Made by a program: the position numbers and the translations under genes. DNA of 64,000 nucleotides from Nonomuraea gerenzanensis (GTDB lineage Bacteria; Actinomycetota; Actinomycetes; Streptosporangiales; Streptosporangiaceae): contig NZ_CP084058.1 of assembly GCF_020215645.1 (NCBI RefSeq), positions 2,604,001-2,668,000 on the forward strand, in the 5' to 3' direction. This document shows, in pieces, positions 27,733 through 36,278 of the stretch. Position 1 is the stretch's first letter; every line of letters begins with the position of its first letter. The notes beneath the pieces were generated by a model. It was given only the letters and a program-made list of their open reading frames with translations, did not search any database and had not been told where the DNA came from.

Positions 27733-28595
27733 GAGGGCTGGGCAGCCCGCGCGGGCCGGAGTTCCACACGGTGGCGCTGGGCGTGCGCGAGCGGACCCCG
27801 CCGGGGCCCGGCCCTGCCGCGCCGCCGTCCAGCAACGGGAAGACCCCGGTGCCGTCGCCGCCCAGGGGTGGTCGCATCCTGGTGGCCGCCGCGCTCGTCG
27901 CGGCGCTCACCGGGTCGGCGGCGGGCGTGGCGGGGGCCAGGCTCCTCGAAGGGTCCGAGCCGGCCCCCGCCGCCGCCCTGCCGAGGGTGGCCCCGGCGCC
28001 GCCGGCGAGCCTGACCGGGCTGAGCGCGACGGCGGCCCGCGTGCTGCCCAGCGTCGTCTCCGTGGAGACGCGCAGCTCGGGTGGCTCCGGCTTCGTGGTG
28101 GACGACCGGGGCCACATCCTCACCAACGCCCACGTCGTCAGGGGCAGCAGCACGGTGACCGTGGTGCTGCACAACGGCAGCCGGCTGACCGCCCGCGTGG
28201 CGGGCGCGGACGCCGACGAGGACCTGGCCGTGCTGGAGGTGGACCATCCGCGGGAGCTGACCGCGGCCACGCTCGGCCGCTCGGCGGACCTGGCCGTCGG
28301 CGACCAGGTGCTGGCCATCGGCTCGCCGCTGGGCCTGTCCGGCACGGTCACCTCGGGCATCGTCAGCGCCCTGGACAGGGAGGTGCGGCTGGGCGGCTCC
28401 CGGCGCACGGCCGTGCAGACCGACGCCTCCATCAACCCGGGCAACTCCGGCGGCCCGCTGGTGAACGCCCGGGGCGAGGTGGTCGGCGTGAACACCGCGA
28501 TCGCGGCGTCCCGAGGAGGCGGGAACATCGGCATCGGCTTCGCCATCCCCATCGACAGGGCCGCGCCCATCGCGGAACGCATCATCCGAAACTAG
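27729..28595 (+). CDS. HtrA-like trypsin-family serine protease without PDZ domain
   Basis: A 288-residue S1C protease. A Pro-rich cytoplasmic N terminus (about 45 residues) precedes one membrane helix (about 47-70), so the catalytic domain is outside. The triad is His in TNAHVV, Asp in DEDLAVLE and Ser in PGNSGGPL. HtrA proteins usually carry a C-terminal PDZ domain; this one stops after the protease domain. It is coupled by ATGA to the vWA gene and lies 10 bp before a two-component pair. That resembles mycobacterial PepD beside MprAB and points to envelope stress control. Confidence 0.92.
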   Translation: MRGLGSPRGPEFHTVALGVRERTPPGPGPAAPPSSNGKTPVPSPPRGGRILVAAALVAALTGSAAGVAGARLLEGSEPAPAAALPRVAPAPPASLTGLSATAARVLPSVVSVETRSSGGSGFVVDDRGHILTNAHVVRGSSTVTVVLHNGSRLTARVAGADADEDLAVLEVDHPRELTAATLGRSADLAVGDQVLAIGSPLGLSGTVTSGIVSALDREVRLGGSRRTAVQTDASINPGNSGGPLVNARGEVVGVNTAIAASRGGGNIGIGFAIPIDRAAPIAERIIRN

Positions 28596-28605
28596 GGTCC
28601 AGGGC

Positions 28606-29271
28606 ATGCGACTGCTTGTGGTTGAGGACGAGGAGGACCTGGTCGACGCGCTGCGCGTCGGCCTCGTCCGGGCGGGTTACGCGGTGGACGTCGCCTACGA
28701 CGCGCCGGCCGCGCACGAGAAGTTGCAGATCAACACCTACGACCTGGTCCTGCTCGACCTGAACCTGCCGGGCGGCGACGGCTTCCAGCTCTGCCGGACC
28801 GTGCGCGCGGCGGGCCAGGGCGTGCGCATCATCATGGTGACCGCCCGCGACCGGCTGGACGACCGCGTCCGCGGCCTCGACGAGGGCGCGGACGACTACC
28901 TGGTCAAGCCGTTCGCCTTCCCCGAGCTGCTGGCCAGGGTGCGGGCGCTGCTGCGCAGGGACTCCGGCGGCGGCACCTCCGTGCTGGAGGTGGGCGGGCT
29001 GCGGATCGACACCGCCCGGCTGGAGGTGTCGCTGGACGGCCGGTCGCTGGCGCTCACCCCCAAGGAGTACGGCGTGCTGCACTACCTGATGACCAGGCCC
29101 GGTCACGTCGTGTCCACGGAGGAGCTGCTGGAGCACGTCTGGGACGAGCACGCGGACCCGTTCACCAGCACCGTCCGCGTCACGGTCGGCAACCTGCGCC
29201 GCAAGCTGCAGGAGGACGGCCTGATCGAGACCGTGATCAGCCGCGGCTACCGGCTGAAGGAGCCCACGTGA
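28606..29271 (+). CDS. OmpR-family response regulator
   Basis: A 221-residue regulator. The receiver domain has the acidic pair in VVEDEED (residues 4-10), the phospho-acceptor Asp in LVLLDLNLPGG (about residue 51), Thr in VTARD and Lys in YLVKPFAF. The C-terminal winged helix (about 125-220) has the typical LTPKEYGVLHYLM and VSRGYRLKEP ends. It overlaps the histidine kinase gene by four bases. It probably controls the upstream protease and MoxR genes. Confidence 0.95.
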   Translation: MRLLVVEDEEDLVDALRVGLVRAGYAVDVAYDAPAAHEKLQINTYDLVLLDLNLPGGDGFQLCRTVRAAGQGVRIIMVTARDRLDDRVRGLDEGADDYLVKPFAFPELLARVRALLRRDSGGGTSVLEVGGLRIDTARLEVSLDGRSLALTPKEYGVLHYLMTRPGHVVSTEELLEHVWDEHADPFTSTVRVTVGNLRRKLQEDGLIETVISRGYRLKEPT

Positions 29272-30437
29272 TCCACACCATCCGCTTCCGGATCACGGTC
29301 CTGTACTCGGGGCTGCTGTTCGTGCTGGCCACGCTGGTGCTCGGCGGCATCTACTACGCCGTGTCCAAGACCACCGAGCAGCGCCCGATCACCACCGAGT
29401 ACGCCAAGACCTACAGCGGCAACACCTACCTCGGCAAGCGCGAGGTGGTCTTCGTGGAGGAGGTCGAGAACGCGGTCAACGTGCGCACGATGAGCACGCT
29501 GCGCGACTTCTCGCTGCTCACCCTGGCCTGCCTGTACGTGGCCAGCCTCGGCATCGGCTGGGTGCTCGCGGGCCGGGTGCTGCGGCCGGTGCGGTCGATC
29601 ACCCGTACGACCGAGGAGATCCAGGCCACGGACCTGAAGCGGCGCATCAAGCTGCACGGCCCGCGCGACGAGCTGAAGGACCTGGCCGACACCATCGACA
29701 CCATGCTCGACCGGCTGGAGGAGGCGTTCAGCGCGCAGCGGCAGCTCATCGACGACGCCTCGCACGAGCTGCGCAGCCCGCTGACCATCATCAGGGCCAA
29801 CGTGGACGCCGTGCTGGCCGCCCCCGACGCCAGTGAGGAGGAACGGGCCAGGGCCGTGGCCATCGTGGACCGGGCGACGACCCGGATGACCAGGCTCGTG
29901 GAGGACCTGCTGGCCACGGCCAGGCGGCAGGGCGCCGCGTTCGCCGACGCCGACCTCGACCTGTCCAGGGTGGTGGGGGAGGCGTGCGAGGAGTACGCCA
30001 CCCCGGCCGCCGAGCGGGACATCACGATCACCCGCGAGCTGGGCGCCGCGCTGGACCTGGCGGGCGACGCCGACGCGCTGCGCCGTGCCGTGTCCAACCT
30101 GCTGTCCAACGCCGTCCGCCTGTCGCCGTCCGGCGGGCTGATCAGGGCCGGGACGGGACGGACGGACGGCTGGCTGTGGGCGGCGGTCCGCGACGACGGG
30201 CCGGGGCTGCGGGAGTCGGACCAGGCGCGGGTGTTCGACCGTTTCTGGCGCGGCGAGGCCAGCCGCAGGGACCGGCACACGGGGCTGGGGCTGGCGATCG
30301 TGCGGCAGATCGTGGAGTCGCACGGGGGGCGCGTGGCGGTGTTCTCGCGGCTGGGGGAGGGGGCGACGTTCGTGTTGTGGCTGCCGCCGCGCGAGGGCGC
30401 GCAGGGGAGCCCGCCCGAGGCCAACCCGCTACGGTGA
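29268..30437 (+). CDS. Sensor histidine kinase
   Basis: A 389-residue kinase, partner of the adjacent regulator. Two membrane helices (about 8-30 and 82-102) enclose a short extracellular loop of about 50 residues. A HAMP domain follows (RVLRPVRSITRT), then the phospho-accepting His in DDASHELRSPL (about residue 164). The ATP-binding domain has the N box LSNAVRLSP, the G1 box DDGPGL and the G2 box HTGLGLAIV. The GTG start overlaps the regulator stop. The gene ends at the first unit of the tandem repeat shared with the convergent cytochrome b gene. Confidence 0.94.
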   Translation: MIHTIRFRITVLYSGLLFVLATLVLGGIYYAVSKTTEQRPITTEYAKTYSGNTYLGKREVVFVEEVENAVNVRTMSTLRDFSLLTLACLYVASLGIGWVLAGRVLRPVRSITRTTEEIQATDLKRRIKLHGPRDELKDLADTIDTMLDRLEEAFSAQRQLIDDASHELRSPLTIIRANVDAVLAAPDASEEERARAVAIVDRATTRMTRLVEDLLATARRQGAAFADADLDLSRVVGEACEEYATPAAERDITITRELGAALDLAGDADALRRAVSNLLSNAVRLSPSGGLIRAGTGRTDGWLWAAVRDDGPGLRESDQARVFDRFWRGEASRRDRHTGLGLAIVRQIVESHGGRVAVFSRLGEGATFVLWLPPREGAQGSPPEANPLR

Positions 30438-30513
30438 GCGCCTGCGGCACAGGGCCCGCGTGAGGAGGAGGACTAAGCCGAGCGCCTGCGGCACAGGGCC
30501 CGCGTGAGGAGGA
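30436..30513. repeat. 34-bp tandem repeat at the cytochrome b gene end
   Basis: A 34-base unit beginning GAGCGCCTGCGGCACAGG is present at 30436-30469 and again at 30480-30513, a 44-bp period. The second unit encodes the last residues of the cytochrome b protein (TRALCRRRS) on the minus strand. The first unit lies beyond its stop and still reads TRALCRRRS in another frame. It appears to be a duplication of the 3' end. Confidence 0.85.
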
Positions 30514-31825
30514 AGGCCACGACGGGCAGCACGAAGACGGCCACCCGCAGCCCGCCGACGACCAGCGCGTAGGTGTCGGGCGGCACGGTGAGCAGGGCCG
30601 ACGGCGCGGGCGGCGGCGCCGGCAGCCCGGACGCGGAGTGCATCGCGGGCGGAGCCACCGACACCCACGTGCCCGCCCACAGCGTGGTGAAGAACGTGAT
30701 CACCGCGACGCCCAGCGCCGTGCGCACCGGGGCCTGCGACGGCCGGTCGAGCAGGTGGTGGACGTCGCCGTCGCCGGTGAAGCGCCGTTCGAGGAACGGG
30801 TACGCGAACAGCACGCCGAAGAAGGCCAGCAGGACCAGCGGCGGCAGCCAGAGCCCGACCTGCAGCACGAACCCGCCGACCGGGATCTCCCACGCCGGCA
30901 TCAGCCGTTGCGCGCCGTCGAGCACCCCGGCGTACCAGAACGGCTGCGCCGACGGCGGGTGGACGCCCGGCCGGTACGCCCCGTGCTCCCAGACCGGATT
31001 GACCCGCACGAACGTGGCCAGCAACGCGATGAAGCCGATCGTGAACAGCGCCGTGGCGCCGTTCTTTACCGCGAAGTAGGGGAAGAACGGCCCTCCGGAG
31101 ACCTGCCGCTCACCGGCGGCCGTGGCGCGGCGCTCGGTGTGCTTCTGCCGCCAGGTGAGGATGAGGCCGTGCAGCGGCACCACGGCCAGCAGGATGCCGG
31201 GGACCAGCAGCACGTGCAGGGCGAACAGGCGCGGCAGCACCTGGCCGGGGAACTCGCCGTCGAACGCGAACGCCGACAGGTACGTGCCCACCAGCGGCAC
31301 CGACAGCAGCAGCCCCTGCGCCTGCCGCAGCCCCGCCATCGCGAGCTGGTCGGCGGTCAGAGTGAACCCCAGGAACGCCTCGAACAGCGCCAGCGCGAAC
31401 AGCAGCACGCCCAGCATCCAGGTCAGCTCCCTGGGCCGCCTGAACGCGCCGGTGAAGAAGACCCGGCACATGTGGGCCACGATCGCCAGCACGAACACCG
31501 TCGCCGACCAGTGGTGCAGCTGCCGCATCAGCAACCCGCCGCGCACCTCCAGGCTGAGCTCGACCACCGACTCGAACGCCACGTCCGGGTTCGGCTTGTA
31601 GAACAGCGTCAGGAACGTCCCGGTGAGCACGAGCAGCACGAACGAGTACAGCGCCAGCTCACCCAGCAGGAACGACCAGTGGCTGGGGAAGAGCTTGCGC
31701 AGCTGGGGCCGGAGCCAGCGCCCGAACGGCAGCCGGTCGTCGAGCCAGATCGCGGAACCGACGGCGGCCTTGGCGGAGCCGACGATGATTCTGGGCTGCC
31801 TCTTGGGCTTGGTCGGAGCGGCCAT
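30473..31825 (-). CDS. Orphan cytochrome bc-type cytochrome b subunit
   Basis: A 450-residue membrane protein of the QcrB type, the quinol-oxidising cytochrome b. Eight hydrophobic helices are visible. Two pairs of heme-ligand histidines lie in helix 2 (RQLHHWSATVFVLAIVAHMCRV) and helix 4 (FALHVLLVPGILLAVVPLHG). The ATG at 31825 is five bases after an AGGAGG; the upstream openings are not needed. Genes for the Rieske and cytochrome c subunits, normally in a qcrCAB operon, are not adjacent. It is therefore probably a second copy or works with distant partners. It is divergent from ppdK and shares the operator region 31883-31947. Confidence 0.9.
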   Translation of the reverse strand: MAAPTKPKRQPRIIVGSAKAAVGSAIWLDDRLPFGRWLRPQLRKLFPSHWSFLLGELALYSFVLLVLTGTFLTLFYKPNPDVAFESVVELSLEVRGGLLMRQLHHWSATVFVLAIVAHMCRVFFTGAFRRPRELTWMLGVLLFALALFEAFLGFTLTADQLAMAGLRQAQGLLLSVPLVGTYLSAFAFDGEFPGQVLPRLFALHVLLVPGILLAVVPLHGLILTWRQKHTERRATAAGERQVSGGPFFPYFAVKNGATALFTIGFIALLATFVRVNPVWEHGAYRPGVHPPSAQPFWYAGVLDGAQRLMPAWEIPVGGFVLQVGLWLPPLVLLAFFGVLFAYPFLERRFTGDGDVHHLLDRPSQAPVRTALGVAVITFFTTLWAGTWVSVAPPAMHSASGLPAPPPAPSALLTVPPDTYALVVGGLRVAVFVLPVVAFLLTRALCRRRSA

Positions 31826-31882
31826 GGGGGCCTCCTGGCTGGGGGTGATCCGATTCTGCACCTCCTGCCCGCCTTTCTCAAG

Positions 31883-31947
31883 AATTGGTGTAAACCAATT
31901 GGTCTAATCCAATTTTTGGCACAATGGTCGTATAATTGGATTAGACC
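31883..31947. promoter_or_regulatory. Three DasR/GntR-type operators between cytochrome b and ppdK genes
   Basis: Site 1, AATTGGT-GTAA-ACCAATT (31883-31900), is a perfect inverted repeat. Site 2, AATTGGTCTAATCCAATT (31897-31914), overlaps it by four bases. Site 3 (31934-31947) is AATTGGATTAGACC, the exact reverse complement of bases 31901-31914. The TTGGTCTA-type core resembles the sites of HutC/DasR GntR regulators. A perfect TATAAT (31931-31936) lies between sites 2 and 3 and reads toward ppdK, though no good -35 is present at the usual distance. The whole stretch is much richer in AT than its surroundings. Which regulator binds is inferred. Confidence 0.7.
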
Positions 31948-32053
31948 TGTCATGGGGTCTTGACCAGCATAAATGCCGACTTGTGAGAGGAGTGCAGTTT
32001 CATCATCAATTTCACCGGTAGAGTCCGGGACAGAGGCGTTCGAAGGAGCTGTG

Positions 32054-34690
32054 GTGGCCAAGTACGTTTACGACTTCACCGAGGGCAACAGGAATCTCAA
32101 GGATCTTCTTGGCGGTAAGGGCGCGAACCTCGCCGAAATGACCAATCTCGGGCTGCCTGTTCCGCATGGATTCACGATCACCACCGAGGCGTGCCGCCAC
32201 TACCTGGCGGAAGGCTCCGTACCGAGTGAGCTGGACCAGCAGGTCGCCGAGAAGCTGAAGGCCCTGGAAGCCAAGATGGGCAGAAAGCTCGGGCAGGCCG
32301 ACGACCCGCTGCTCGTGAGCGTACGCTCGGGGGCGAAGTTCTCCATGCCGGGCATGATGGAGACCGTCCTCAACATCGGGCTGAACGACGAGTCGGTGCA
32401 CGGTCTGGCCAAGCAGTCGGGCGGCAACGACCGGTTCGCCTGGGACTCCTACCGCAGGCTCATCCAGATGTTCGGCAAGACCGTGCTCGACATCGACGGC
32501 GACCTGTTCGAGCAGGCGCTCGACGACCTCAAGGGCCGCCGCCAGGACACCGATCTCGACTCGGGCGAGCTGCAGCAGCTCGTGGAGACGTACAAGGGCA
32601 TCGTGCGCGACCAGACCGGCAAGGACTTCCCCGCCGACCCGCGCGAGCAGATGCGCCTGGCCGTCATGGCCGTCTTCGACTCGTGGAACGCCCCGCGCGC
32701 CATCCTCTACCGCCGCCAGGAACGCATCCCCGCCGACCTCGGCACCGCCGTGAACATCATGGCCATGGTCTTCGGCAACTACGGCAACGACTCGGGCACC
32801 GGCGTCGCCTTCACCCGCGACCCCGGCTCGGGGCAGCAGGGCATCTACGGCGACTACCTGCAGAACGCCCAGGGCGAGGACGTCGTGGCCGGCATCCGCA
32901 ACACCATCCCGCTGCAGGACCTCGAGCACCTCGACAAGCCGTCCTACGACCAGCTCGTCGCCATCATGGAGACCCTGGAGAACCACTACCGGGACCTGTG
33001 CGACATCGAGTTCACGATCGAGCGCGGTAAGCTGTGGATGTTGCAGACGCGCGTCGGCAAGCGCACGCCGGCGGCGGCCTTCTGCATCGCCACCCAGCTC
33101 GTCGACCAGGGCCTGATCACCATGGACGAGGCCGTCACCCGGGTCACCGGCGAGCAGCTCGCCCAGCTCATGTTCCCCCGCTTCGACGCCGGCGCGCAGA
33201 AGAAGCGGATCGCCAGGGGCATGAACGCCTCCCCGGGCGCCGCCGTGGGCAAGGTCGTCTTCTCCTCCGAGCGCGCCGTGGAGCTGTCGGAGCAGGGCGA
33301 GCACGTCATCCTCGTCCGCCGCGAGACCAACCCCGACGACCTGGCCGGCATGATCGCCGCCAAGGGCATCCTGACCAGCCGCGGCGGCAAGACCAGCCAC
33401 GCCGCCGTGGTCGCCCGCGGCATGGGCAAGACGTGCGTGTGCGGCGCCGAGGAGCTGGAGGTCCTGACGGCCGAGCGGCGCTTCGTCGCCCCCGGTGGCG
33501 TGACGGTCCGCGAAGGCGACGTCGTCTCCATCGACGGCACGACCGGCGAGGTCTTCCTCGGCGAGGTGCCGGTCGTGGACTCCGCCGTGGTCGAGTACTT
33601 CGAGGGCGCCGCCGAGCCGCAGGACGACCTGGTCAAGGCCGTGGACCGGCTCATGCGCCACGCGGACGCCGCCCGCCGGCTCGGCGTGCGCGCCAACGCC
33701 GACACCCCAGAGGACGCCGCCCGCGCCCGCCGCTTCGGCGCGCAGGGCATCGGGCTGTGCCGTACGGAGCACATGTTCCTGGGCGAGCGCCGCCAGCTCG
33801 TCGAGGACCTCGTCCTGGCCTCGACGGAGGACGAGCGCCGGGCGGCCCTGGACGCCCTGGAGCCCCTCCAGAAGTCCGACTTCATCGGCATCTTCCAGGC
33901 CATGGACGGCGCCCCCGTCACCATCCGGCTCATCGACCCGCCCCTGCACGAGTTTCTGCCCGACATCGTGGATTTGTCGGTCAAGGCCGCCATGGGCCAG
34001 GCCACGGACAAGGACCGCAAACTCCTGACGGCCGTCAAGCGCCTGCACGAGCAGAACCCGATGCTCGGCCTGCGCGGCGTCCGCCTCGGCCTGATCATCC
34101 CCGGCCTGTTCGCCATGCAGGTCCGCGCCATCGCCCAGGCTGCCGCCGAGGTCCCCGGCGCCCGCCCGGAGATCATGATCCCGCTGGTGGCGGCCGTCCA
34201 GGAGCTGGAGTCCGTACGCGAGGAGGCCGTCAAGATCCTCGCGGAGGCCGGCGTGGAGGCCCTGATCGGCACCATGATCGAGGTCCCCCGCGCGGCCCTC
34301 ACCGCCGGCCAGATCGCCGAGGCCGCCGAGTTCTTCTCCTTCGGCACCAACGACCTCACCCAGATGGCGTGGGGCTTCTCCCGCGACGACGTCGAGGCGG
34401 CCTTCTTCTCCCGCTACCTCGACCTCGGCATCTTCGGCGTCTCCCCGTTCGAGACCATCGACAGGGAGGGCGTCGGGCGGCTCATGGAGATCGCGGTCAG
34501 AGAGGGCCGGGCCGCCAGGCCGGACCTGCACCTGGGCATCTGCGGCGAGCACGGCGGCGACCCCGACTCGGTGCACTTCTGCCACGAGGTCGGCTTGGAC
34601 TACGTCTCCTGCTCACCGTTCCGCATCCCGGTGGCCAGGCTGGAAGCAGGCCGAGCAGCCCTCACCCAATCCGACTCCGACACCCGCTGA
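32054..34690 (+). CDS. ppdK: Pyruvate, phosphate dikinase
   Basis: An 878-residue enzyme that makes phosphoenolpyruvate from pyruvate, ATP and phosphate, reversibly. The nucleotide-binding domain starts with the family's KYVYDFTEGN and GGKGANLAEM segments. The mobile phospho-histidine domain has GGKTSHAAVVARGMGK (about residues 448-463). The C-terminal PEP/pyruvate barrel has the metal and substrate motifs GLCRTEHMF, SFGTNDLTQM and GICGEHGGD with its catalytic Cys. The AAGGAG at 32043-32048 best fits the GTG at 32054; an adjacent GTG at 32051 is too close. Three operators upstream suggest strict carbon-source control. Confidence 0.96.
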   Translation: MAKYVYDFTEGNRNLKDLLGGKGANLAEMTNLGLPVPHGFTITTEACRHYLAEGSVPSELDQQVAEKLKALEAKMGRKLGQADDPLLVSVRSGAKFSMPGMMETVLNIGLNDESVHGLAKQSGGNDRFAWDSYRRLIQMFGKTVLDIDGDLFEQALDDLKGRRQDTDLDSGELQQLVETYKGIVRDQTGKDFPADPREQMRLAVMAVFDSWNAPRAILYRRQERIPADLGTAVNIMAMVFGNYGNDSGTGVAFTRDPGSGQQGIYGDYLQNAQGEDVVAGIRNTIPLQDLEHLDKPSYDQLVAIMETLENHYRDLCDIEFTIERGKLWMLQTRVGKRTPAAAFCIATQLVDQGLITMDEAVTRVTGEQLAQLMFPRFDAGAQKKRIARGMNASPGAAVGKVVFSSERAVELSEQGEHVILVRRETNPDDLAGMIAAKGILTSRGGKTSHAAVVARGMGKTCVCGAEELEVLTAERRFVAPGGVTVREGDVVSIDGTTGEVFLGEVPVVDSAVVEYFEGAAEPQDDLVKAVDRLMRHADAARRLGVRANADTPEDAARARRFGAQGIGLCRTEHMFLGERRQLVEDLVLASTEDERRAALDALEPLQKSDFIGIFQAMDGAPVTIRLIDPPLHEFLPDIVDLSVKAAMGQATDKDRKLLTAVKRLHEQNPMLGLRGVRLGLIIPGLFAMQVRAIAQAAAEVPGARPEIMIPLVAAVQELESVREEAVKILAEAGVEALIGTMIEVPRAALTAGQIAEAAEFFSFGTNDLTQMAWGFSRDDVEAAFFSRYLDLGIFGVSPFETIDREGVGRLMEIAVREGRAARPDLHLGICGEHGGDPDSVHFCHEVGLDYVSCSPFRIPVARLEAGRAALTQSDSDTR

Positions 34691-34782
34691 CCTCCCGGCA
34701 CCCACCCCCATCCCAGTTACGGGGCTGGCCGTTGGGAGCCCGCCCCGAAAGGTCGTCGCCCTCGGCTCGGGCTGTGTCCATC

Positions 34783-34835
34783 GGGGCTCGCGGCTACGCC
34801 ACGAGCCCCGGGCGAGGGGGCCTTCCAGCCCCCTC
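34783..34835 (+). terminator. Two hairpins after ppdK
   Basis: GGGGCTCG (34783-34790) pairs with CGAGCCCC (34802-34809). Then GAGGGGGC (34814-34821) pairs with GCCCCCTC (34828-34835) over a 6-base loop. Both lie in the 226-bp non-coding stretch after ppdK, about 95 bp past its stop. No T-run follows, so termination is probable but not certain; the block may also be a dispersed repeat. Confidence 0.45.
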
Positions 34836-34916
34836 CCGCACCCCCGGCCGTCACCCGGGGAGACCGAGAACCGCAGATCTGCCGTATGCCTGTGCCGCCG
34901 ACACCGCTGGGCCAGA

Positions 34917-35286
34917 ATGACCCACGGGAGACTGCGGCGAGACCGAGAGGCGCTGCTCTGGAAGCTCGACGGCTTGTCCGAATACGATGCCCGCCGACCT
35001 TTGACGGCGACGGGGACCAACCTCCTCGGCCTGGTCAAGCACGTGGCCAACGTCGAGGCCCGGTATTTCGGCGAGGTCTTCGACCGCCCGTCCCCCGAGC
35101 CCCTGCCCCCATGTCCTCGGCGAGACCATCCGGCATGCCGGGCACGCCGACATCCTGCGCGAGGGCCTCGACGGCCGGACCGGGTTGCGCCCCGAATACG
35201 AGGAGCGGATCGACGAGGAGGCCCGCGCGGCCTACCGCGCGAAGATCGAACTGGCCGCCAGGGCGGCCGCACCCATCGAGGCTTGA
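34917..35286 (+). pseudogene. Decayed DinB/DUF664 family gene
   Basis: The first frame gives LLWKLDGLSEYDARRPL and GTNLLGLVKHVANVEARYFG, the start of a DinB-like (DUF664, mycothiol-dependent) protein, up to about base 35105. The frame then loses similarity, and another frame carries the end of the same family: HVLGETIRHAGHADILREGLDG followed by an acidic tail to the stop at 35284-35286. Intact members are about 170 residues, and here the middle, some 50-70 residues with metal-binding positions, is gone. A deletion that also shifted the frame explains this. It should not make a working protein. Confidence 0.7.
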
Positions 35287-35305
35287 CCCCCTCGAGAAGA
35301 GACCT

Positions 35306-35689
35306 TCACCCCGTGGTGGCAGCCCGCTCAGCCGAGCTGCGCAGCACGCAGAACTCATTACCCTCAGGATCAGCAAGCACAGCCCACCCCGTGCCATCGC
35401 CATTGCGCCGATCGACGACCATCGTGGCGCCGAGCCCCAGCAACCGCTCCACCTCCTCCTCCCGCGAGCTCGCCGGCTGCAGGCACAGATGGAGCCGGTT
35501 CTTGCCGGTCTTGGGCTCGGGCACCTGGTTGAAATGCAGCACCGGCCCCTCCGGCAGCAACACCTGCGTCTCCTCGTCCCCGGGCCGATCCTCGGGGTGC
35601 AGGGGAGAGCCGGTCACCTCGCTCCAGAACCGGGCGAGTTCGTAGGCGTCGGCGCAATCGATCGCGACGTTCTGGACTACGGACACCAT
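35306..35689 (-). CDS. VOC (glyoxalase/bleomycin-resistance fold) protein
   Basis: A 127-residue protein of the vicinal oxygen chelate superfamily. It starts VVQNVAIDCADAYELARFWSEVTG, has the FNQVPEPKTGKNRLHLCLQ middle strand and ends with the repeated beta-alpha-beta unit and LADPEGNEFCVL, where the Glu is a usual metal-ligand position. The ATG at 35689 lies about nine bases after AGAGG; an ATG three codons upstream is too close to that site. The substrate is unknown. Proteins of this type in actinobacteria are often called glyoxalase-like. Confidence 0.85.
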   Translation of the reverse strand: MVSVVQNVAIDCADAYELARFWSEVTGSPLHPEDRPGDEETQVLLPEGPVLHFNQVPEPKTGKNRLHLCLQPASSREEEVERLLGLGATMVVDRRNGDGTGWAVLADPEGNEFCVLRSSAERAATTG

Positions 35690-35733
35690 GCGTCTCATCC
35701 TCTCGGAACGATCGGGAGTGCGGCTCCCGGGCT

Positions 35734-36060
35734 TCATGCCCGCTTTCGGTGGCGAGAGGGGATGAGAGGCTCTCCGGCGAGGAACGCCTGGTACTCCTCC
35801 ATCACCTCGTCGTCCACGGAGACGGGCAGGTTGCTGTAGCGCCGGTCGGTGCGGTCGCGTTTGGGGCCGGAGACCCAGAACGCCTCTCCTGTCTCCACAT
35901 CGACGTGGTTGCCGTCGAAGGTGCGATGATGCGCCAGCGTCCGGCCCTTGAAGTAGATCGTCCGGCCGGACTTGGAGAAGCTCACCCGGCTGATCCAGGC
36001 AGGGCCCTGGTCGGTGTTGTAGCCGGTTTTGAGCTCGACGTACAGGATCCGCGGTCGCAT
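35734..36060 (-). CDS. Small conserved hypothetical protein
   Basis: A 108-residue soluble protein starting MRPRILYVELKTGY at 36060. It contains ISRVSFSKSGRTIYFKGRTL, then DVETGEAFWVSGPKRDRTDR, and ends in a basic tail (SRHRKR). Similar short proteins occur in actinobacteria and are sometimes labelled, wrongly in my view, as deoxyxylulose-phosphate synthase, since the size and motifs do not fit. The openings upstream of 36060 lack a better start. Function is unknown. It lies 44 bp upstream of the VOC gene on the same strand. Confidence 0.75.
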   Translation of the reverse strand: MRPRILYVELKTGYNTDQGPAWISRVSFSKSGRTIYFKGRTLAHHRTFDGNHVDVETGEAFWVSGPKRDRTDRRYSNLPVSVDDEVMEEYQAFLAGEPLIPSRHRKRA

Positions 36061-36278
36061 GAGCCCGATTGTCGCAACGGCGCCGCTGCTGCTGCACGCC
36101 ATTTTCTCGGCCGTCAGGCCGCCCGCCCGTGACCACGGGCCCATGACCGTGCACCGGATGGGGCGTGCTCAGGCGCTGAGCAGGCAGTTCGTCCAGCGGA
36201 TGACCGATGACGCGGCCGGGCTGCACCTGCTCGGCGGCATCGACATGGACTGAAGAGCGAAGGGCCTCGGGCCGCCCG

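Noticed and set aside
32012..34585. 857-residue minus-strand open frame
   Set aside because: Antisense to ppdK, His/Gly/Val-rich, no recognisable motif.
34613..35272. Minus-strand open frame over the DinB-like pseudogene
   Set aside because: The plus strand carries recognisable family sequence in two frames; the minus frame is Arg/Pro/Ser-rich and motif-free.
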